Source: Mermis nigrescens (Eukaryota > Nematoda > Enoplea > Mermithida > Mermithidae). From it: a stretch of 64,000 bases of DNA. The translations under genes and the position numbers were made by a program. Of this stretch, positions 47,590-58,599 are shown piece after piece. The DNA is taken from contig JAVLUZ010000705.1 of the NCBI GenBank assembly GCA_036768485.1, positions 227,409 to 291,408 of the forward strand, read 5' to 3'. A model generated the notes under the pieces. It did no database searches and was not told where the DNA came from. It was given only the letters and a program-made list of their open reading frames with translations. Each line of letters opens with the position of its first letter. Position 1 is the first letter of the stretch.

Positions 47590-48560
47590 ACTCCTAAACA
47601 ATTAATATTTTCTTGTCTTGTTGGTTGCCAGAGGTCCAGAAAACAGCCGAAACTCTAGTCGATAACTAGTTGGAGGTAAATCATCTTTTCTAAAACGATT
47701 TTTCTGCTGCAGCAACGCATGAAATTTTCTATACTTCCTCGATCAAAAGAATTATTCTCCACTTCTGCCAATATGAAGATATACACTTAGTAGCTCGATG
47801 CTTTTAATAACGAATCGTTGAATATCTGTTGCAATAAAAGTAGATACATACTATATCGAAGCAATTTATTATTCAGAAAAAACAATACCTACATGTTATA
47901 ACAGTATCAATCTGCAATCTAAAGTTCATCGTAAAATCGCTGCAATAGGCGAAGGCGTTCAAGAGAAAATTTATTCAATAAGTTGAAACATTGAATAACG
48001 TTATCCAATAGAATATGCGCCAAACTCTAACTCGAACAGCAAAAGCGTCCAAATCAAGACAGAAAACTCGGTCTAATTCAACAGCATAAGAGAAGATTCT
48101 TCTTTTGACCTTTAGTCGAAATTATTTGCTTGCTCTAATTATCAATTACACATGAGTTCATTTTCGTTTTTATGAGAACTTTGTCGCTTTCAATTTGAGG
48201 TCGTTATTTATGGGCTGTCTGTATTAGTTTACACAGAGAGCGCCGAAATCATGGACTACGTATGGCTCGAAAATAATTTAGGTGAAGTGCTAAAATATCA
48301 GACTTTCAAACTTTTTTCAATAAATTATCGAAAAAAACAGATAACTCTCATTACAAATTAAAATGAAGACAAAAAACACTCAAGTCAGTAGGCTAATTTT
48401 TTAAAGAGTTGAAAAGGTTAAAAATATACAGAATTTCACGTATCAAGCCGTCACTTTTTACATATTTCGCATTATGTTTTATTTTTTATCTAACAAAGGT
48501 TACATATACGTAGGTAGTTCGTGTGAACAAAATTTTAAATAATTTTCTAATTTTCTTTTT
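47590..48560. other. Unassigned
   Basis: A stop-terminated 46-codon stretch on the minus strand around 47593-47735 (contains NRFRKDDLPPTSYRLEFR) has protein-like composition but no verified splice site. Otherwise nothing is seen. Confidence 0.25.
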
Positions 48561-48635
48561 TTGAACGATCTTATTGTACAGCAATCAAGCGATCGAATGC
48601 GCTTAAAGATAATCGTAGAAATTGCGAATAACTAT

Positions 48636-48828
48636 TCAATTTTTTCCCAAGAAAAACTTCGACAAAAAATCAGTCGGCTTGTATTGAACGTGCTCAGCGA
48701 ACAACTTATTCATTATGGAGCCTTTTGGAAGCACATAATCGCGAACTTCATTGTAGTTTGTCATAGCTTCATTGATCAAGCGGTCGATGGCTCTAGGATC
48801 ACTTAAGTGGGCGTTCTTCAACCACTGC
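48636..48828 (-). CDS. NDUFA6: NDUFA6 exon 2 (C-terminal half)
   Basis: 193 bp ending at a TGA (48636-48638). It completes the frame of exon 1: AG from exon 1 plus G gives Arg, then QWLKNAHLSDPRAID.., ending KPTDFLSKFFLGKN. K-N-A-H-x-x-D-P-R-x-x-D and the terminal P-x-D-F-L-S-K-F are hallmarks of NDUFA6 (B14/LYRM6), an accessory subunit of respiratory complex I on the matrix side that binds the acyl carrier protein. The acceptor is ATTTTAAAAG; an alternative AG four bases later would break the frame. The assembled protein is 128 residues, the same as the human subunit. Confidence 0.93.
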
Positions 48829-48850
48829 CTTTTAAAATGAACGATTTCAT

Positions 48851-49200
48851 CAGTGTTCCTTTACAAGATCCCATTGTACGTGTATGAAGATGGTCCACAA
48901 GCATAAATGTAGCAGGAAGGATTGGGAGATCCCCACCCAAACATGGTCGTCCGCCCCTTTCCCCACCTTCCCCCCAAAGCCAGACAATTTTTGACTCATC
49001 CGACTTTTGGAGAAAAATTGAATTTTTTGACCTTTTTAAAGTGTTTTTTGGCCGTTTTCGGCCGAAAATTGGAGGTCATTAGCCCTTCCCCCAAAAATGG
49101 CCGGAACCGCCCCAAAATTGGCCGGGGACTTCCAGCCAAAATTTTGAGCCGTTACATGTATGTCCCCGAGTCTTTGTACATTTAATACATCGTAAATTTT
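48851..49200. mobile_element. hAT-like (CAGTG) fragment split by an M2 element
   Basis: CAGTGTTCCTTTACAAG..GATGGTCCA, then after 49162 CGAGTCTTTGTACATTTAATAC. Joined, the order matches 58989-59080 (GATGGTCCCCAAAAGTCTTTGTAC). Confidence 0.75.
48902..49162. mobile_element. M2 element in the NDUFA6 intron
   Basis: 261 bp, CATAAATGTAGC..GAGCCGTTACATGTATG. TSD TCCACAAG (48894-48901) and TCCCCGAG (49163-49170), 6 of 8; the host hAT piece supplies the pre-insertion sequence. Confidence 0.8.
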
Positions 49201-49997
49201 TGGGTTACAGTCAATGATCAGACCGAGGGTACTTTTTGGACCCTGGCCCGGCCGAGGCGACTTAAAATCCTTGCCTCGGCCGAGGAGATAATGCTGAGGG
49301 TCAAGCTTATATACCTATACTCATAAATAGTGCTCGTAGGATATTTTGTATGCACATGAGCTAGAGAATAATCGTAATATTAAACACTTTATCGAATGTC
49401 AAACAATTCATTCTTATTTTCAATAATAGTAGATTAAATGTGTGAAGGATTTATTGAATAAAGTCAGCAGCATGAAAGCATCTTTAATTTAACAAGTTGC
49501 CGTTGAAGACTTGGAAAAGTTAATAAAACATATGGCTGAACAAGCAGTTGAAAAGTTTTATTATTATAAATAATAAAACAGTGTCGAAGAAACAAACGAA
49601 CAAACGAAATAAGCTATGTAAGGAAGAAGTGCAGCCATTGTTGTGCTCGCTTTTGCAGTAATGCATGTTTAAACACGCTTTTTCAGTCATACGATTCTGG
49701 TGTGGTTTTTTTTCTGGTTGGAAACTGCACTGTACTTTCCGATCATAGTTTCCCAAGGTCCAGAGTTGAGGTAGGGGTGAAATCCCGAAATGGGGAGCAG
49801 TAAATTAAGTAGTGTATTATTATTAGCCAACACTATTTTTTGTACGAGCTTCTTTGTGCATGCACAAAGATACGTCTCGAGAAGGTCTTTGAATGAGCGA
49901 ACAAATTTTTGTAGATATATTGTATAAATATATTTTAAAACATTCACATTTTTTCATACTGCCAGTGTGTGATCTGCAACCGGCATGCAGTCCTAAA

Positions 49998-50102
49998 CAG
50001 TGTTTTTTTGTTGTGCAAGATACCTTTGTACATGTTCAAAGACGGTCCTGAAAAGTCTTTGTACATTGGGAAAAATCTTTGCCGAATACAAAAAAAACCG
50101 TG
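49998..50102. mobile_element. 105-bp deletion derivative of the CAGTG hAT family
   Basis: CAGTGTTTTTTTGTTGTGC at one end, TACAAAAAAAACCGTG at the other; keeps TTTGTACATGTTCAAAG. Perfect TSD GTCCTAAA at 49990-49997 and 50103-50110. Confidence 0.93.
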
Positions 50103-50614
50103 GTCCTAAATGTGATTATTCGGCCTATATTTAGTTGATAATATTAGTTCGGCACGAAGCGCCGAAATTTTTATGAGCTTTTGATGGAATTTACACATAA
50201 AACTCGACTGAGAAAACTAAAACAACTTGTACTATAAAATCAGAAATATTACAGACATTGTAATATGCCAATTAAATCTTGGAATAAGCACCACTGCGCT
50301 TATAAATCCAATAAAACATCAGGATAAATTAGTCAATTTTATCTTTGAAGGGCAAAAAAGTGCAGTTATTAAATAGTACTTATTTTTGCATAAAAGTTTT
50401 AAAAACAGTATAGATACAAAAGATATTTGAATCTGCATAAAGATGTATAGATTACACAAAAATTGACTTTGGAGTGTTTAATGCCCCTGCTTCAATCTAA
50501 ATACAGTATATTAGCGATATTTTGCGCGAAGCGCCGAAAATCCTTTAGAAATTTCCTAAAAAATACTGAAAAACGATAAAATTAATATCACTCTGTCCCA
50601 GAAAGTGGTTTAAC

Positions 50615-50942
50615 ATTGTACAAAAATGGCTCCAAAAATAAATGCACGAGCTGAAATCAATTTGTTGGCGAAAACCCGCATTTTTTTGGCCATTTTTAGG
50701 TGCGTTTTTGCGATTTTCGGCCCTCCAAAGTCAGGAAATTTTTGACCACCCTTCCCCATTTTTTGGCGAAAACTTTGCGTTTTTTTTGGCAATTTTTAGG
50801 TGTTTTTGCCATTTTTGACCTAAAATTAGAGTCACTAACCCCCTCCTTCTGAAAATGGCCAGGGATCCCTACCCGAAATTTCCAGCCGTTTCATGTATGC
50901 CGAGGAGCCCCTCTCCGAAAATTCTGAGCTGTTACATGCGTG
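50615..50942. mobile_element. M2 element, partly duplicated
   Basis: Two GGAAATTTTTGACC/GGCGAAAAC-type modules and two ends (CAGCCGTTTCATGTATG, GAGCTGTTACATGCGTG). Confidence 0.65.
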
Positions 50943-52437
50943 TTTTATGGTGATAGTTTATCTGTTTACTCTTGCTTACATTCAAAAATACTGTATCACT
51001 TCGTGAAATTCTAATGGTTAGGCGCACTTTTGCCACACTAAAAATTAAGCTCAAAAATATTCAAGAGCTTTTCACCAAAAATCGTCTGACAGTGACTTGA
51101 GTCTTGTACCCTGAGGAGGGTAATACCCCTATGGGAATGCGTGTTTCTGATCCATGTAGCGAGCATGAGAATTAAAACTTAGTCATCGTATGAATAATCA
51201 ATTGGCACTTTGCTGTATGTAACTTGGTGTACATAACTGGGTACGCGCCTAAAACCTTAAGAAAAGCCTATGGTTAAAAAACAGCCTGTGTACTGCAGAT
51301 GCATTCTAAATAGTTAATATTCAACGGATATATTAAACTTATTCAAATTTGATTTTAACCCTCAGCGCCTCGGCACTTTCAGCTTTGCCTCGGCGCCGAG
51401 GTCGAGGCTTCAAAAAACGCCGAGCCTTGCCGAGGCCTCGGTCCGATCACTGGGTACAGTAAGACTTTCTGTCTGGTAGAACTGCGTTTTTCAACCATTG
51501 GTAGTGTACTTTAGCGATTTCTGGGTTTCTGACGATAAAAATACTAAAAATTTCACAATAATTTGACGGTTTGCCTTTTTACAGTAACAACAAAAACAAA
51601 CAGAATAGTAAACATAAGCTATATGTTTATTACCCTGTTATTTTTGTATTAAATAGTTTAGTCTGCGCGGAACAACTGCATTTTTGCAATCAGTTGCCTA
51701 AATGTTAAACCTTTAATTAAAGTTTGATGATTTTGCAGAAACCTAAAATATCGTGAAATATGTTAAATGCAGGATAGACAAACGAAGGCGATTTGCAATG
51801 AAACAAGTTTTATTTAACTGTCATAAAATAATGTAAAATTGTAGGGAAACAAAGGCAATTAACGTTTCTGACAGATTATTTCATGGGTCTGAAACAACTC
51901 TTATTAAATTGATTTATCCTTTAAACAGCGCGATAACTATAATCATAAATCACGTTTTATCAAAGAAACTCGCATTTAATTTGCGTTCTCGTTAAGAAAT
52001 TACAAAGTTCGACAGACGATTCCACTTGTTGACCCACTCCATATACATATCCATCCAACAAGAGTTCAGGGGGAAATAAGCAAGCAAAACAATTTTCAAG
52101 TGACTTCTCAGGCTTAAAAACACTTGATACTTGCTAAAAAGGTATTGTTTTGATGTTTCCAACCAAATTCTCCTTCCCATGATTGCAAAAAATTAAAATT
52201 TGCAAGTACATTAGAAAAATATAAAAAATTGAGATTCAAGAACAAATAATTACAAAAAAGCGCTTGGAACAGCTCAATCTTAATTAAAATCTATCCTGAG
52301 AGAGTCAGCAGCTACACGTGTGAAAGCAATTAGGAATTTTATAAAATAAATCTTAGACTTTAAAGCTTGATAAAATGAATTGTATTCGTGAACATTTTTG
52401 ATTAGCTAACGTGCAATAAACAAATTATGACTCAAGC

Positions 52438-52659
52438 CACACATGTAACGGCTCGAAATTGTGAGTGGGGGTCCCCAGCCACTCTTAAGGAGGGACGAAT
52501 GACCTAATGACCTTCAATTCTTGGCCAAAAAACACCTATAAACGGATAAAAAATTAACTTTTTCCCAAAAATTGGGGGGGTCAAAAATTTTCTAGCTTTG
52601 GGGAATGTGGACAGCCAACTTTGGGTGTGGGATCCTCAATCTCCCCTTTCACATGTATG
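52438..52659. mobile_element. M2 element next to the NDUFA6 donor
   Basis: 222 bp, CACACATGTAACGGCTCG..TTTCACATGTATG. Perfect TSD ACTCAAGC at 52430-52437 and 52660-52667. Its right TSD lies about a dozen bases from the exon 1 donor. Confidence 0.93.
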
Positions 52660-52681
52660 ACTCAAGCTATGTAAGACTTAC

Positions 52682-52875
52682 CTTTTAAAAGCTAAACGTA
52701 ATTCATAGGGCCTGCGCTGTAGTTCGTAATAATGTATGAACTTGGGCATCGATTTCATCCATATTTTGTATGCTCTTAACACGTTGCGCCTAGCCTCGAC
52801 CGAATTCGATGAATTTATTGGTTTTATCTGATGAGGTGTCTTCGCAGCAGATACAATAACACTTCTTAGCGACAT
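52682..52875 (-). CDS. NDUFA6: NDUFA6 exon 1 (N-terminal half)
   Basis: ATG at 52873-52875; 64 codons plus two bases, then a consensus donor AAAAG|GTAAGT. Encodes MSLRSVIVSAAKTPHQIKPI, then EARRNVLRAYKIWMKSMPKF, followed by HYYELQRRPYELRLAFK. The region around residues 30-50 aligns with the NDUFA6 segment that carries the LYR motif; here that motif reads A-Y-K (residues 35-37), keeping Tyr and a base. Spliced to 48636-48828 across a 3,853-bp intron it gives an intact 128-residue complex I subunit. The intron holds at least five transposons. Confidence 0.92.
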
Positions 52876-53131
52876 TTCTCGTAATTTATATCCACGATCT
52901 ATGACAGGATATGACTAATCATGCATACATAATGTAATGTTCGCAGAAGACGTAACCAGCTGCGGCCCAAGCAGAATTTTTAATTTAAATTGACATAGTT
53001 TCATTAAATAAAATAAAATGGCCTTGAATAATTCGATAAGAGGATTAATTTTCACTTGTTCCAGTCAATTCTTTCGTTTTTAATAAGTCCAAGCCCGGAC
53101 GCCGAGGACACCAAATCCCTAGGGTTCTGAC

Positions 53132-53495
53132 CAGGGCCGTATTTAAAGGGGGCAGGGGAAGGGCCGGCCCACTAAACCAGAAAAAAATTTTGAAAAGTAA
53201 GATAATGCACGGAAAGATGAAAAAATCGAATGTCTTTGTCGCCGCCGGATGTGAAGTATTTTCCATCATTTTGGCTCAAGCGCGAACAAAAAATGACACT
53301 TTTTATATTGTTTTTTTGGTGAACATTTTTTTTTCTCGAAAAACTTCGAATTTTATAATCTCAGTGGATAGAGCATGTCGAAAAAACATCGAAAAATGTG
53401 GTTTTTGCGAGCTATTCCGGCGAATTTTCCGAGATATAGACCAATTTATGTTGAGTCCGCCCCCTTCCCCTGACCGAATCCTGGATACTGGCCTG
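53132..53495. mobile_element. 364-bp hAT-like MITE (CAGGGCCGTATTTA type)
   Basis: Left CAGGGCCGTATTTAAAGGGG, right (reversed) CAGGCCAGTATCCAGGATTC. Perfect TSD GTTCTGAC at 53124-53131 and 53496-53503, fitting nTnnnnAn. Confidence 0.93.
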
Positions 53496-53559
53496 GTTCT
53501 GACCAGACGTGTTCTTGGTGGAGGGAGGTTAAGGGTTGAGGGGATTTCACTCCCGCCTA

Positions 53560-53925
53560 CTGAACCCCTCCCCCCGAAAAATGGCTGCACCCCCGCAGAA
53601 TTGTCGATTTTTTGTAAAATTTGGTAAAAGTTGTAAAAAGTGTGCCTTTTAGGAGTTTTTAGCTCATTTTTGGCTCAAAAATCTCAAATTTTCGGCGCTT
53701 CATTTTTCCGACTATATTTTGTTCAATTCACTCAATTTTTCAAATTTTTTGAGATTTATTATAGCGTTTTCTATGTTCTAGAAAGAGCAAGCATTGCCTA
53801 AAACGTCAAAAAACAGCGTTTTTGACGTGTGCCCATCGTTTTGTAGCCCATAAAGGGCACTTTTTCAAAAAATTTTTGAGCCTGACTCCCAGAATTCCTA
53901 TGATGTACAAATATGGTTCTGACCC
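53560..53925. mobile_element. M3 element, inverted and diverged
   Basis: Read on the minus strand it follows the M3 order (AGTGCCCTTTATGGGC, CGTCAAAAACGCTG, CTTTCTAGAACATAG). Contains a half-palindrome TTCGGCGCTTC at 53691. Confidence 0.6.
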
Positions 53926-53964
53926 ATATTTATTGCGCAGCCAGAACTGAAAAGATAATACAAT

Positions 53965-53969
53965 ATAGC

Positions 53970-54008
<39 letters not shown>

Positions 54009-54643
54009 TTTATTAGCCAATTATATAACTACCGTAGAAAATGCAATAAAAATTACATGGAAGAACGATATAACGAAAGATAATGTCGAAAGAACGGAAG
54101 AAAGTTTACAGCATAGCTAGTAATGGCTGAGACGTACAAGCGGATCGCGCTCACGTACGCTCCTTTAGGAACTCATCTAAACAAAGTTTAGAAATCAAAT
54201 CCTCAAATCGTTTAGAAGACCTACAATCAACAATCCTTTGGGGCAAAGTATTCCAAATTCTAGCGGTCGTGTTTGCAAAGTCGTTTTTCCTACAGTCCAA
54301 CTGAAATTTGGTACCCTTTCTGGTGATCTAACCGATCTGGTACCCCTTTCTTGTGCGAGTTCAAAAATGTCTTCAAATGAAAGTAACTGTCTCTTGATTA
54401 TTCTGAAAGCAAAAGTAAGATCAAAATGAATACGCCGATTTTCGAGTCTTTCAAGATTTAACAAACCCAACCGTTCATTGTAAGACAAGTCACCTTGTCG
54501 CCATAGTATTCTTTTCGTAAATCTACGCTGAACTTTTTCAATACAGTTAATATCTTTAATCAAATAAGGATTTCAAACCACTGAGCTGTACTGGAAAACC
54601 ACTTTTTGACACGTTGGCTTAAAATGAGCTGAAGGCTTTTTAC
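53965..54643 (-). pseudogene. CR1/Jockey-type reverse transcriptase C-terminus (5'-truncated)
   Basis: Minus-strand frame 54195-54563 reads DINCIEKVQRRFTKRI, SYNERLGLLNLERLENRRI and FDLTFAFRII, the conserved thumb/connection end of non-LTR reverse transcriptases. Just upstream QYSSVV-stop-NPYL shows the usual W of the VVWNP motif changed to TGA. Downstream the element ends in (TAA)n at 53971-54009, a typical tail for such retroposons. Its 5' part is continued at 55714 beyond an inserted hAT element. Confidence 0.88.
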
Positions 54644-55705
54644 TAGAGATGTGCCAGGCCCCGGCCCCGGGCCAGGGTCGCGGCTGGCCCCGGCGCCGGG
54701 GCCGGGGCCTGTAAAAAAGATGAAAAATTAATGAAAATCGAACAAAATTAATCTTTTTTGCCGAATTACGCAACATAATATTTATTTATTCGCAAAAAAC
54801 AAGCTAAATTTCGTTAAAATTAAGCTTAGGCTACTGTTGTGTTTCGCTTCAGGTAATCTAATAATCAAGATTTGAGTGAGCATTGAAACAATTCGATACA
54901 TTCTTGAATAGCTTAGCTCAATTAATAATTTTTATTGCGAAAATAAGCACGTTTGACCGATAATTCTTAGACAATAAAGTTTAAAATACAAGGGACTTTC
55001 ACCAGTGTCTGTAAAATTGTTTTATAAATCGATGTATGTACTTATGTACCTTAAAAAAATGCTGGGGCACGGCAACTTATTTTATCATCCAGATAGAATT
55101 CGTTTGCTTTAATATATGCGATTTTTCACTAATTTCGGGCGCTGTGCGCCAAATAATAGAGCAAATGTCTTCATTTTTGTGTGGTTTTCAATTAATTTTT
55201 TCAAATATTATTTTCATTTGATTATGCATGTTCCCTAATCTTGGTAAATGATTTTTCGTCGTACAAGCATTTTTCGCCCCTATGATTTTGTTGATATTCT
55301 AGAGATAAGTTTTTCAAGCGTGTAGTTAATCTCTGGGTTACTTATTTCTCGTGCAATGTAATCGTAATCTTTTGTATTGTACTGTTTTGCTCGTGTATTT
55401 CTTTCATCGAATCAGCATAAATACTATAGAAAAGTCATATTCTGTTCAGCTTAGCTTATTGTTTTCTAGTGCCTAACAGCTATATTCACAATTATTTATT
55501 AATTTGTTGTTTATTTCTCTTTTATCTGCTTATTTTCAAGTCTTTAATTCATTAAAAGCAATATGTAATTGCTTACAATAGTAATACTAAGATGTTAGGT
55601 CAGTATAGAAATAATGTGGATGCTTGGTTTAGCTTAGTAAGTATAGGGTATATGTTCTGTACAGGCCCCGGCCCCGGCAAAAAGAGCGGCCCCGGCACAT
55701 CTGTA
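54644..55705. mobile_element. 1.06-kb hAT-like element, ATGTGCC ends, inside the RT remnant
   Basis: Left TAGAGATGTGCCAGGC, right (reversed) TACAGATGTGCCGGGGC, both followed by GGCCCCGGCCCCGG blocks. Perfect TSD CTTTTTAC at 54636-54643 and 55706-55713. Contains a palindrome GGCGCTGTGCGCC at 55138-55150. No transposase seen. Confidence 0.93.
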
Positions 55706-55713
55706 CTTTTTAC

Positions 55714-55800
55714 CAAATAAAGAGCCGTTATAATACAGATGCATCACCAGATAGTTAAAATTACCAGGAAGAGGTCAGCGTTTGTGAGATATAAGCAGGC
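55714..55800 (-). pseudogene. Continuation of the interrupted RT remnant
   Basis: On the minus strand the frame reads YNGSLFGKK up to the TSD and continues on the other side as KPSAHFKP..VVFQYSSVV, so it fits one ancestral frame. The 5' limit of homology is uncertain. Confidence 0.5.
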
Positions 55801-55924
55801 TAGAAGCCGAGGAGGCAAGGAAAAATTTTGTTTTTCACAAGGGTTCACCAAAGGAAGAAATATTAATTCTCAAACTGCATTTAGAAGGTCGCCAAAACAG
55901 GTTGTTTTCGTACTTTCGAGCTAA

Positions 55925-56336
55925 ACCGTTCTAATTTGAGTTAGACATGAAGGAAATGTTAAACTTTTCCGGCGATTCACGCCGAATCACTAATTTTATA
56001 GTCGTTTTTCTTTGCAGAGCACAAATTTGAGTAAAAATACGAAAAATGAAGAAATCGTTGATGAGAAATTAGTTAAGTAGAAAGTTGATGAGAAATTAGT
56101 TAAGCAGAAAGTTTAAACGGTAGATTTTGTGTACGAGTATGATATAGACTGAAGAATGTTAAAAAAATTTTTCGCTTTTTCATCATCAATGTGTAGAGCT
56201 CGTTGAGAAACATTCAATAATGCCTTTATTCTTGACAAGCCACTAACGGTTCTCGAGATACCTGGCTTCCAAATTTTTTGCCCCCCCCCAAAAAAATAAA
56301 AGCCTGGCTACGGGCTTGGAAACACGCATACATGTA
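55925..56336. mobile_element. Decayed repeat with a GTAGCCAGGC-type right end
   Basis: Right end AGCCTGGCTACGGGCTTGG resembles (reversed) the CAGGGGCGTAGCCAGG TIR of 4277-5724. Contains GGCGATTCACGCC near 55971. Left end not found. Confidence 0.4.
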
Positions 56337-57760
56337 ACAAGGGGATGAGGATTCCCCATTCAAAGTTGATCGTCTCCCCATTCCCTAAAGCCAGAAATTT
56401 TTTGACCCCCTCCCGATTCTGAGGAAAAATTGCATTTTTTTGCAGTTTTCAGGGCCCATTTGCCTGACTCGACCATTATTAAAGGTTTACCTTAACGTCA
56501 ATGGTCGCCTTAACACAACCATTAACTAATAATTGCATTAAGTCTGATTCCCACCTTAACGAATCCATTAAAAAAATCGGGTTGCTCGACTCAAGCATTA
56601 AGCTCGACTTTAAGGGAAGTCTAATGGTCGATTTTAATTTTGGTTGCCGGACTCGATCTTAGTGCAGCTATTAATTAAGGCCCGGTTTTTAATAAATACC
56701 GTAAGACCGGTTGCTCGACGGAAGCCTTAACGCTCCCATTAAACGTTTGATGGTTTATTTAAGGAAATTGGCTTGCTGGATTTTACCTTAACAACTTTAA
56801 TGGTTTTGTTAAGGTTAATTCTTTAAGGTAGGTTTGAAGCTACCTTAACGAACTCGTTGATTATTTTCTACACATAAAAATGACACTTGTTTCAATTACG
56901 TATTCATATTTTTGATAATATGACCCATGCTCGCTAATCCTTAGTATGTAATATGAATTCCTTGAATTGAATTTCTGAATTAAGAATTTGATTCAAAAAG
57001 TTCGATAACAGTGAACTTTACTACATATTCCATTCGAGACCGAATGCTTTCCAGTTGGCTTCTTCATTTTTTAGTTGAAGCCGAAAATGCGAAAAAAATC
57101 GAAATGGCGTTTCTCTATTTTTTATTTCTTTATTCTTCAATTTCCATATCTTCACACACAATCGACTTTCCGTATCTTTACAATCAAAAATCTTCACCTA
57201 GACTAACGAGCGTTTTCACTCATTTCTATAATTAAGCTTAACACTGTCACTGCAATCCATTATCAGGCAAATTCGAATCAGCACCAAAATTCAGGAGGTA
57301 AACGAATGAAGTAATAGAATATTCAAATTTAATGACTATGATTCTCAAAGTTTTATATCTACTTAAATAAAACAATCCTCAGCCATTAAGAGTTTTTGTT
57401 AATGCTTTCTTTAACAGTACCCTTCAGCTTCAATTAACAAATGCTCGACCATTAATTAATGGTCCAGTCGAGCAACCCGATTTTTACGAACCTTAACGAA
57501 ACCATTAGTTAAGGTTTTACCTTAACGTTAATGGTTTCGTTCTGGGAATGTTAATGGTCATTAGCGTTTAGATAAAGTCGAGCAATTGGATGACCATTTA
57601 AAGTCAATTTTAAATGGTTAGCCTTTAGTAAGGTGAAGTCGAGCAAGTGGGCCCAGGTGTTTTTTGGTCGTTTTTGGCCAAAAATTGGAAGTCATTCACC
57701 CTACCCCCGAAAATGGCCGGGGACACCCCCATCCAAAATGCAGAGCCGTTACATGTATAG
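56337..57760. mobile_element. M2 element hosting a foldback element
   Basis: Left CATACATGTAACAAGGGGAT, right AGAGCCGTTACATGTAT, with the M2 interior on both sides of a 1.2-kb insertion (56459-57648). Confidence 0.8.
56459..57648. mobile_element. Foldback element with TTAAGG/GAGCAA repeats
   Basis: 1,190 bp. Ends TTTGCCTGACTCGACC and (reversed) ACTTGCTCGACTTCACC. Both arms, roughly 250-400 bp, are packed with CCTTAACG, AACCATTA and TTGCTCGAC motifs in both orientations. Flanked by the direct repeat GGGCCCA (56452-56458, 57649-57655), taken as a 7-bp TSD. The open frame at 57011-57235 is unrecognised. Confidence 0.78.
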
Positions 57761-57910
57761 ATACAAATATACTGTTAAAATCGCTTGAAAATAATAGGTA
57801 CTCTATTTCAGACCTACATAAATCGCTCAACAATGCCTGATTTCTAGATGCTTCCTTCAAAATCAGCGGTGAAAGTAATACCTCCTCGCCAAAGAGTTAT
57901 AGAAAAGAGA

Positions 57911-58140
57911 AGACATGCAACAGCTCAGAGTTTGAGTGAGGGCAGGTGCCATTTTAAGGGGAGGGAATGAGTAAATGACGTTTAATTTTTCACCAAAAAT
58001 GGCAAGAAAAAGCATTTATAAATGGCCGAAAAAACGCAAGTTTTTGCCAAAAATGGAAGTCAAATATTCCTGAACCCTGGAAAGATGTGGGACGACCGAA
58101 TTTGGGTGGTGGGATTCCCCATCCCCCTGTTACATGTATG
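57911..58140. mobile_element. M2 element 3' of BRK1
   Basis: GACATGCAACAGCTCAGAG..CCCTGTTACATGTATG, matching 52438-52659. It lies about 120 bp beyond the BRK1 stop on the minus strand. Confidence 0.75.
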
Positions 58141-58259
58141 ATCGATAAAGGGTCATTTTAAAAAGATGATGCTCGAAGCACAATGTTATGTTCTATATTC
58201 AAAACCTCAAAACTTGTCTCAAAAGAAGTGTGCGCTAACGTGTTTACAAGCTTACCCAA

Positions 58260-58532
58260 TCAATTCAAAGTTTCTCCCTTGCTAACCGTCGCCTCTAAAA
58301 ATTCGATCTTTCTTTCAAGGCTGGTCAATTTTTCATTCAGAAGGGCAAGTTTCGTGCGGCAAGACAAATCAAAGCTATTTAGAAAATCAGTAATCTTCTT
58401 AATGTTATGCGATATGATTTCAACGTACTCTCGATTATCCCAATTTTGCTTCAATTGGCGTTGTAATTCGCTTCTAGAATGAGGCGGACTAGAAAACGAG
58501 TGCTGAAAGTAATGGGCGCCCCCGTAGTTCAT
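58260..58532 (-). CDS. BRK1: BRK1 (HSPC300), WAVE/SCAR complex subunit
   Basis: One frame from an ATG at 58530-58532 to a TGA at 58260-58262, 90 codons. Residues about 24-90 are a near full-length BRICK1: [20 protein letters not shown], then [20 protein letters not shown], and the end [12 protein letters not shown]1 is a small coiled-coil protein in the five-subunit WAVE complex that links Rac signalling to Arp2/3 actin nucleation. The N-terminal 20 residues are not conserved. Minus-strand TTGCGTTTTTAG near 58590 and ATTACTTTCAG at about 58510 are possible acceptors, so the true start may lie in another exon. No frameshift or stop, so it looks functional, though an intronless retrocopy cannot be excluded. 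Confidence 0.93.
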   Translation of the reverse strand: MNYGGAHYFQHSFSSPPHSRSELQRQLKQNWDNREYVEIISHNIKKITDFLNSFDLSCRTKLALLNEKLTSLERKIEFLEATVSKGETLN

Positions 58533-58599
58533 AAAATGATTTCGAATGCAGCAGATATATGACTGGTGTTTCAAGAAAAGCCTAAAAACGCAATACTAA

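Larger units (their letters stand above)
49212..51452. mobile_element. 2.24-kb hAT-like element in the NDUFA6 intron
   Basis: Ends CAATGATCAGACCGAGGG and (reversed) CAGTGATCGGACCGAGGC, each followed by GC-rich GCCTCGGC/GCCGAGG repeats. TSD GTTACAGT (49204-49211) and GGTACAGT (51453-51460), 7 of 8. Holds a CAGTG deletion derivative (49998-50102) and M2 sequence (about 50615-50942). No transposase domain visible in open frames at 49520-49947. Confidence 0.87.

Noticed and set aside
48561..48806. 81-codon plus-strand frame
   Set aside because: It is antisense to NDUFA6 exon 2, which is clearly the real coding strand.
53190..53627. Overlapping 145- and 95-codon frames on opposite strands
   Set aside because: They span a MITE with perfect TSD and part of an M3 element; fortuitous.
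58183..58482. 99-codon plus-strand frame
   Set aside because: It is antisense to BRK1.
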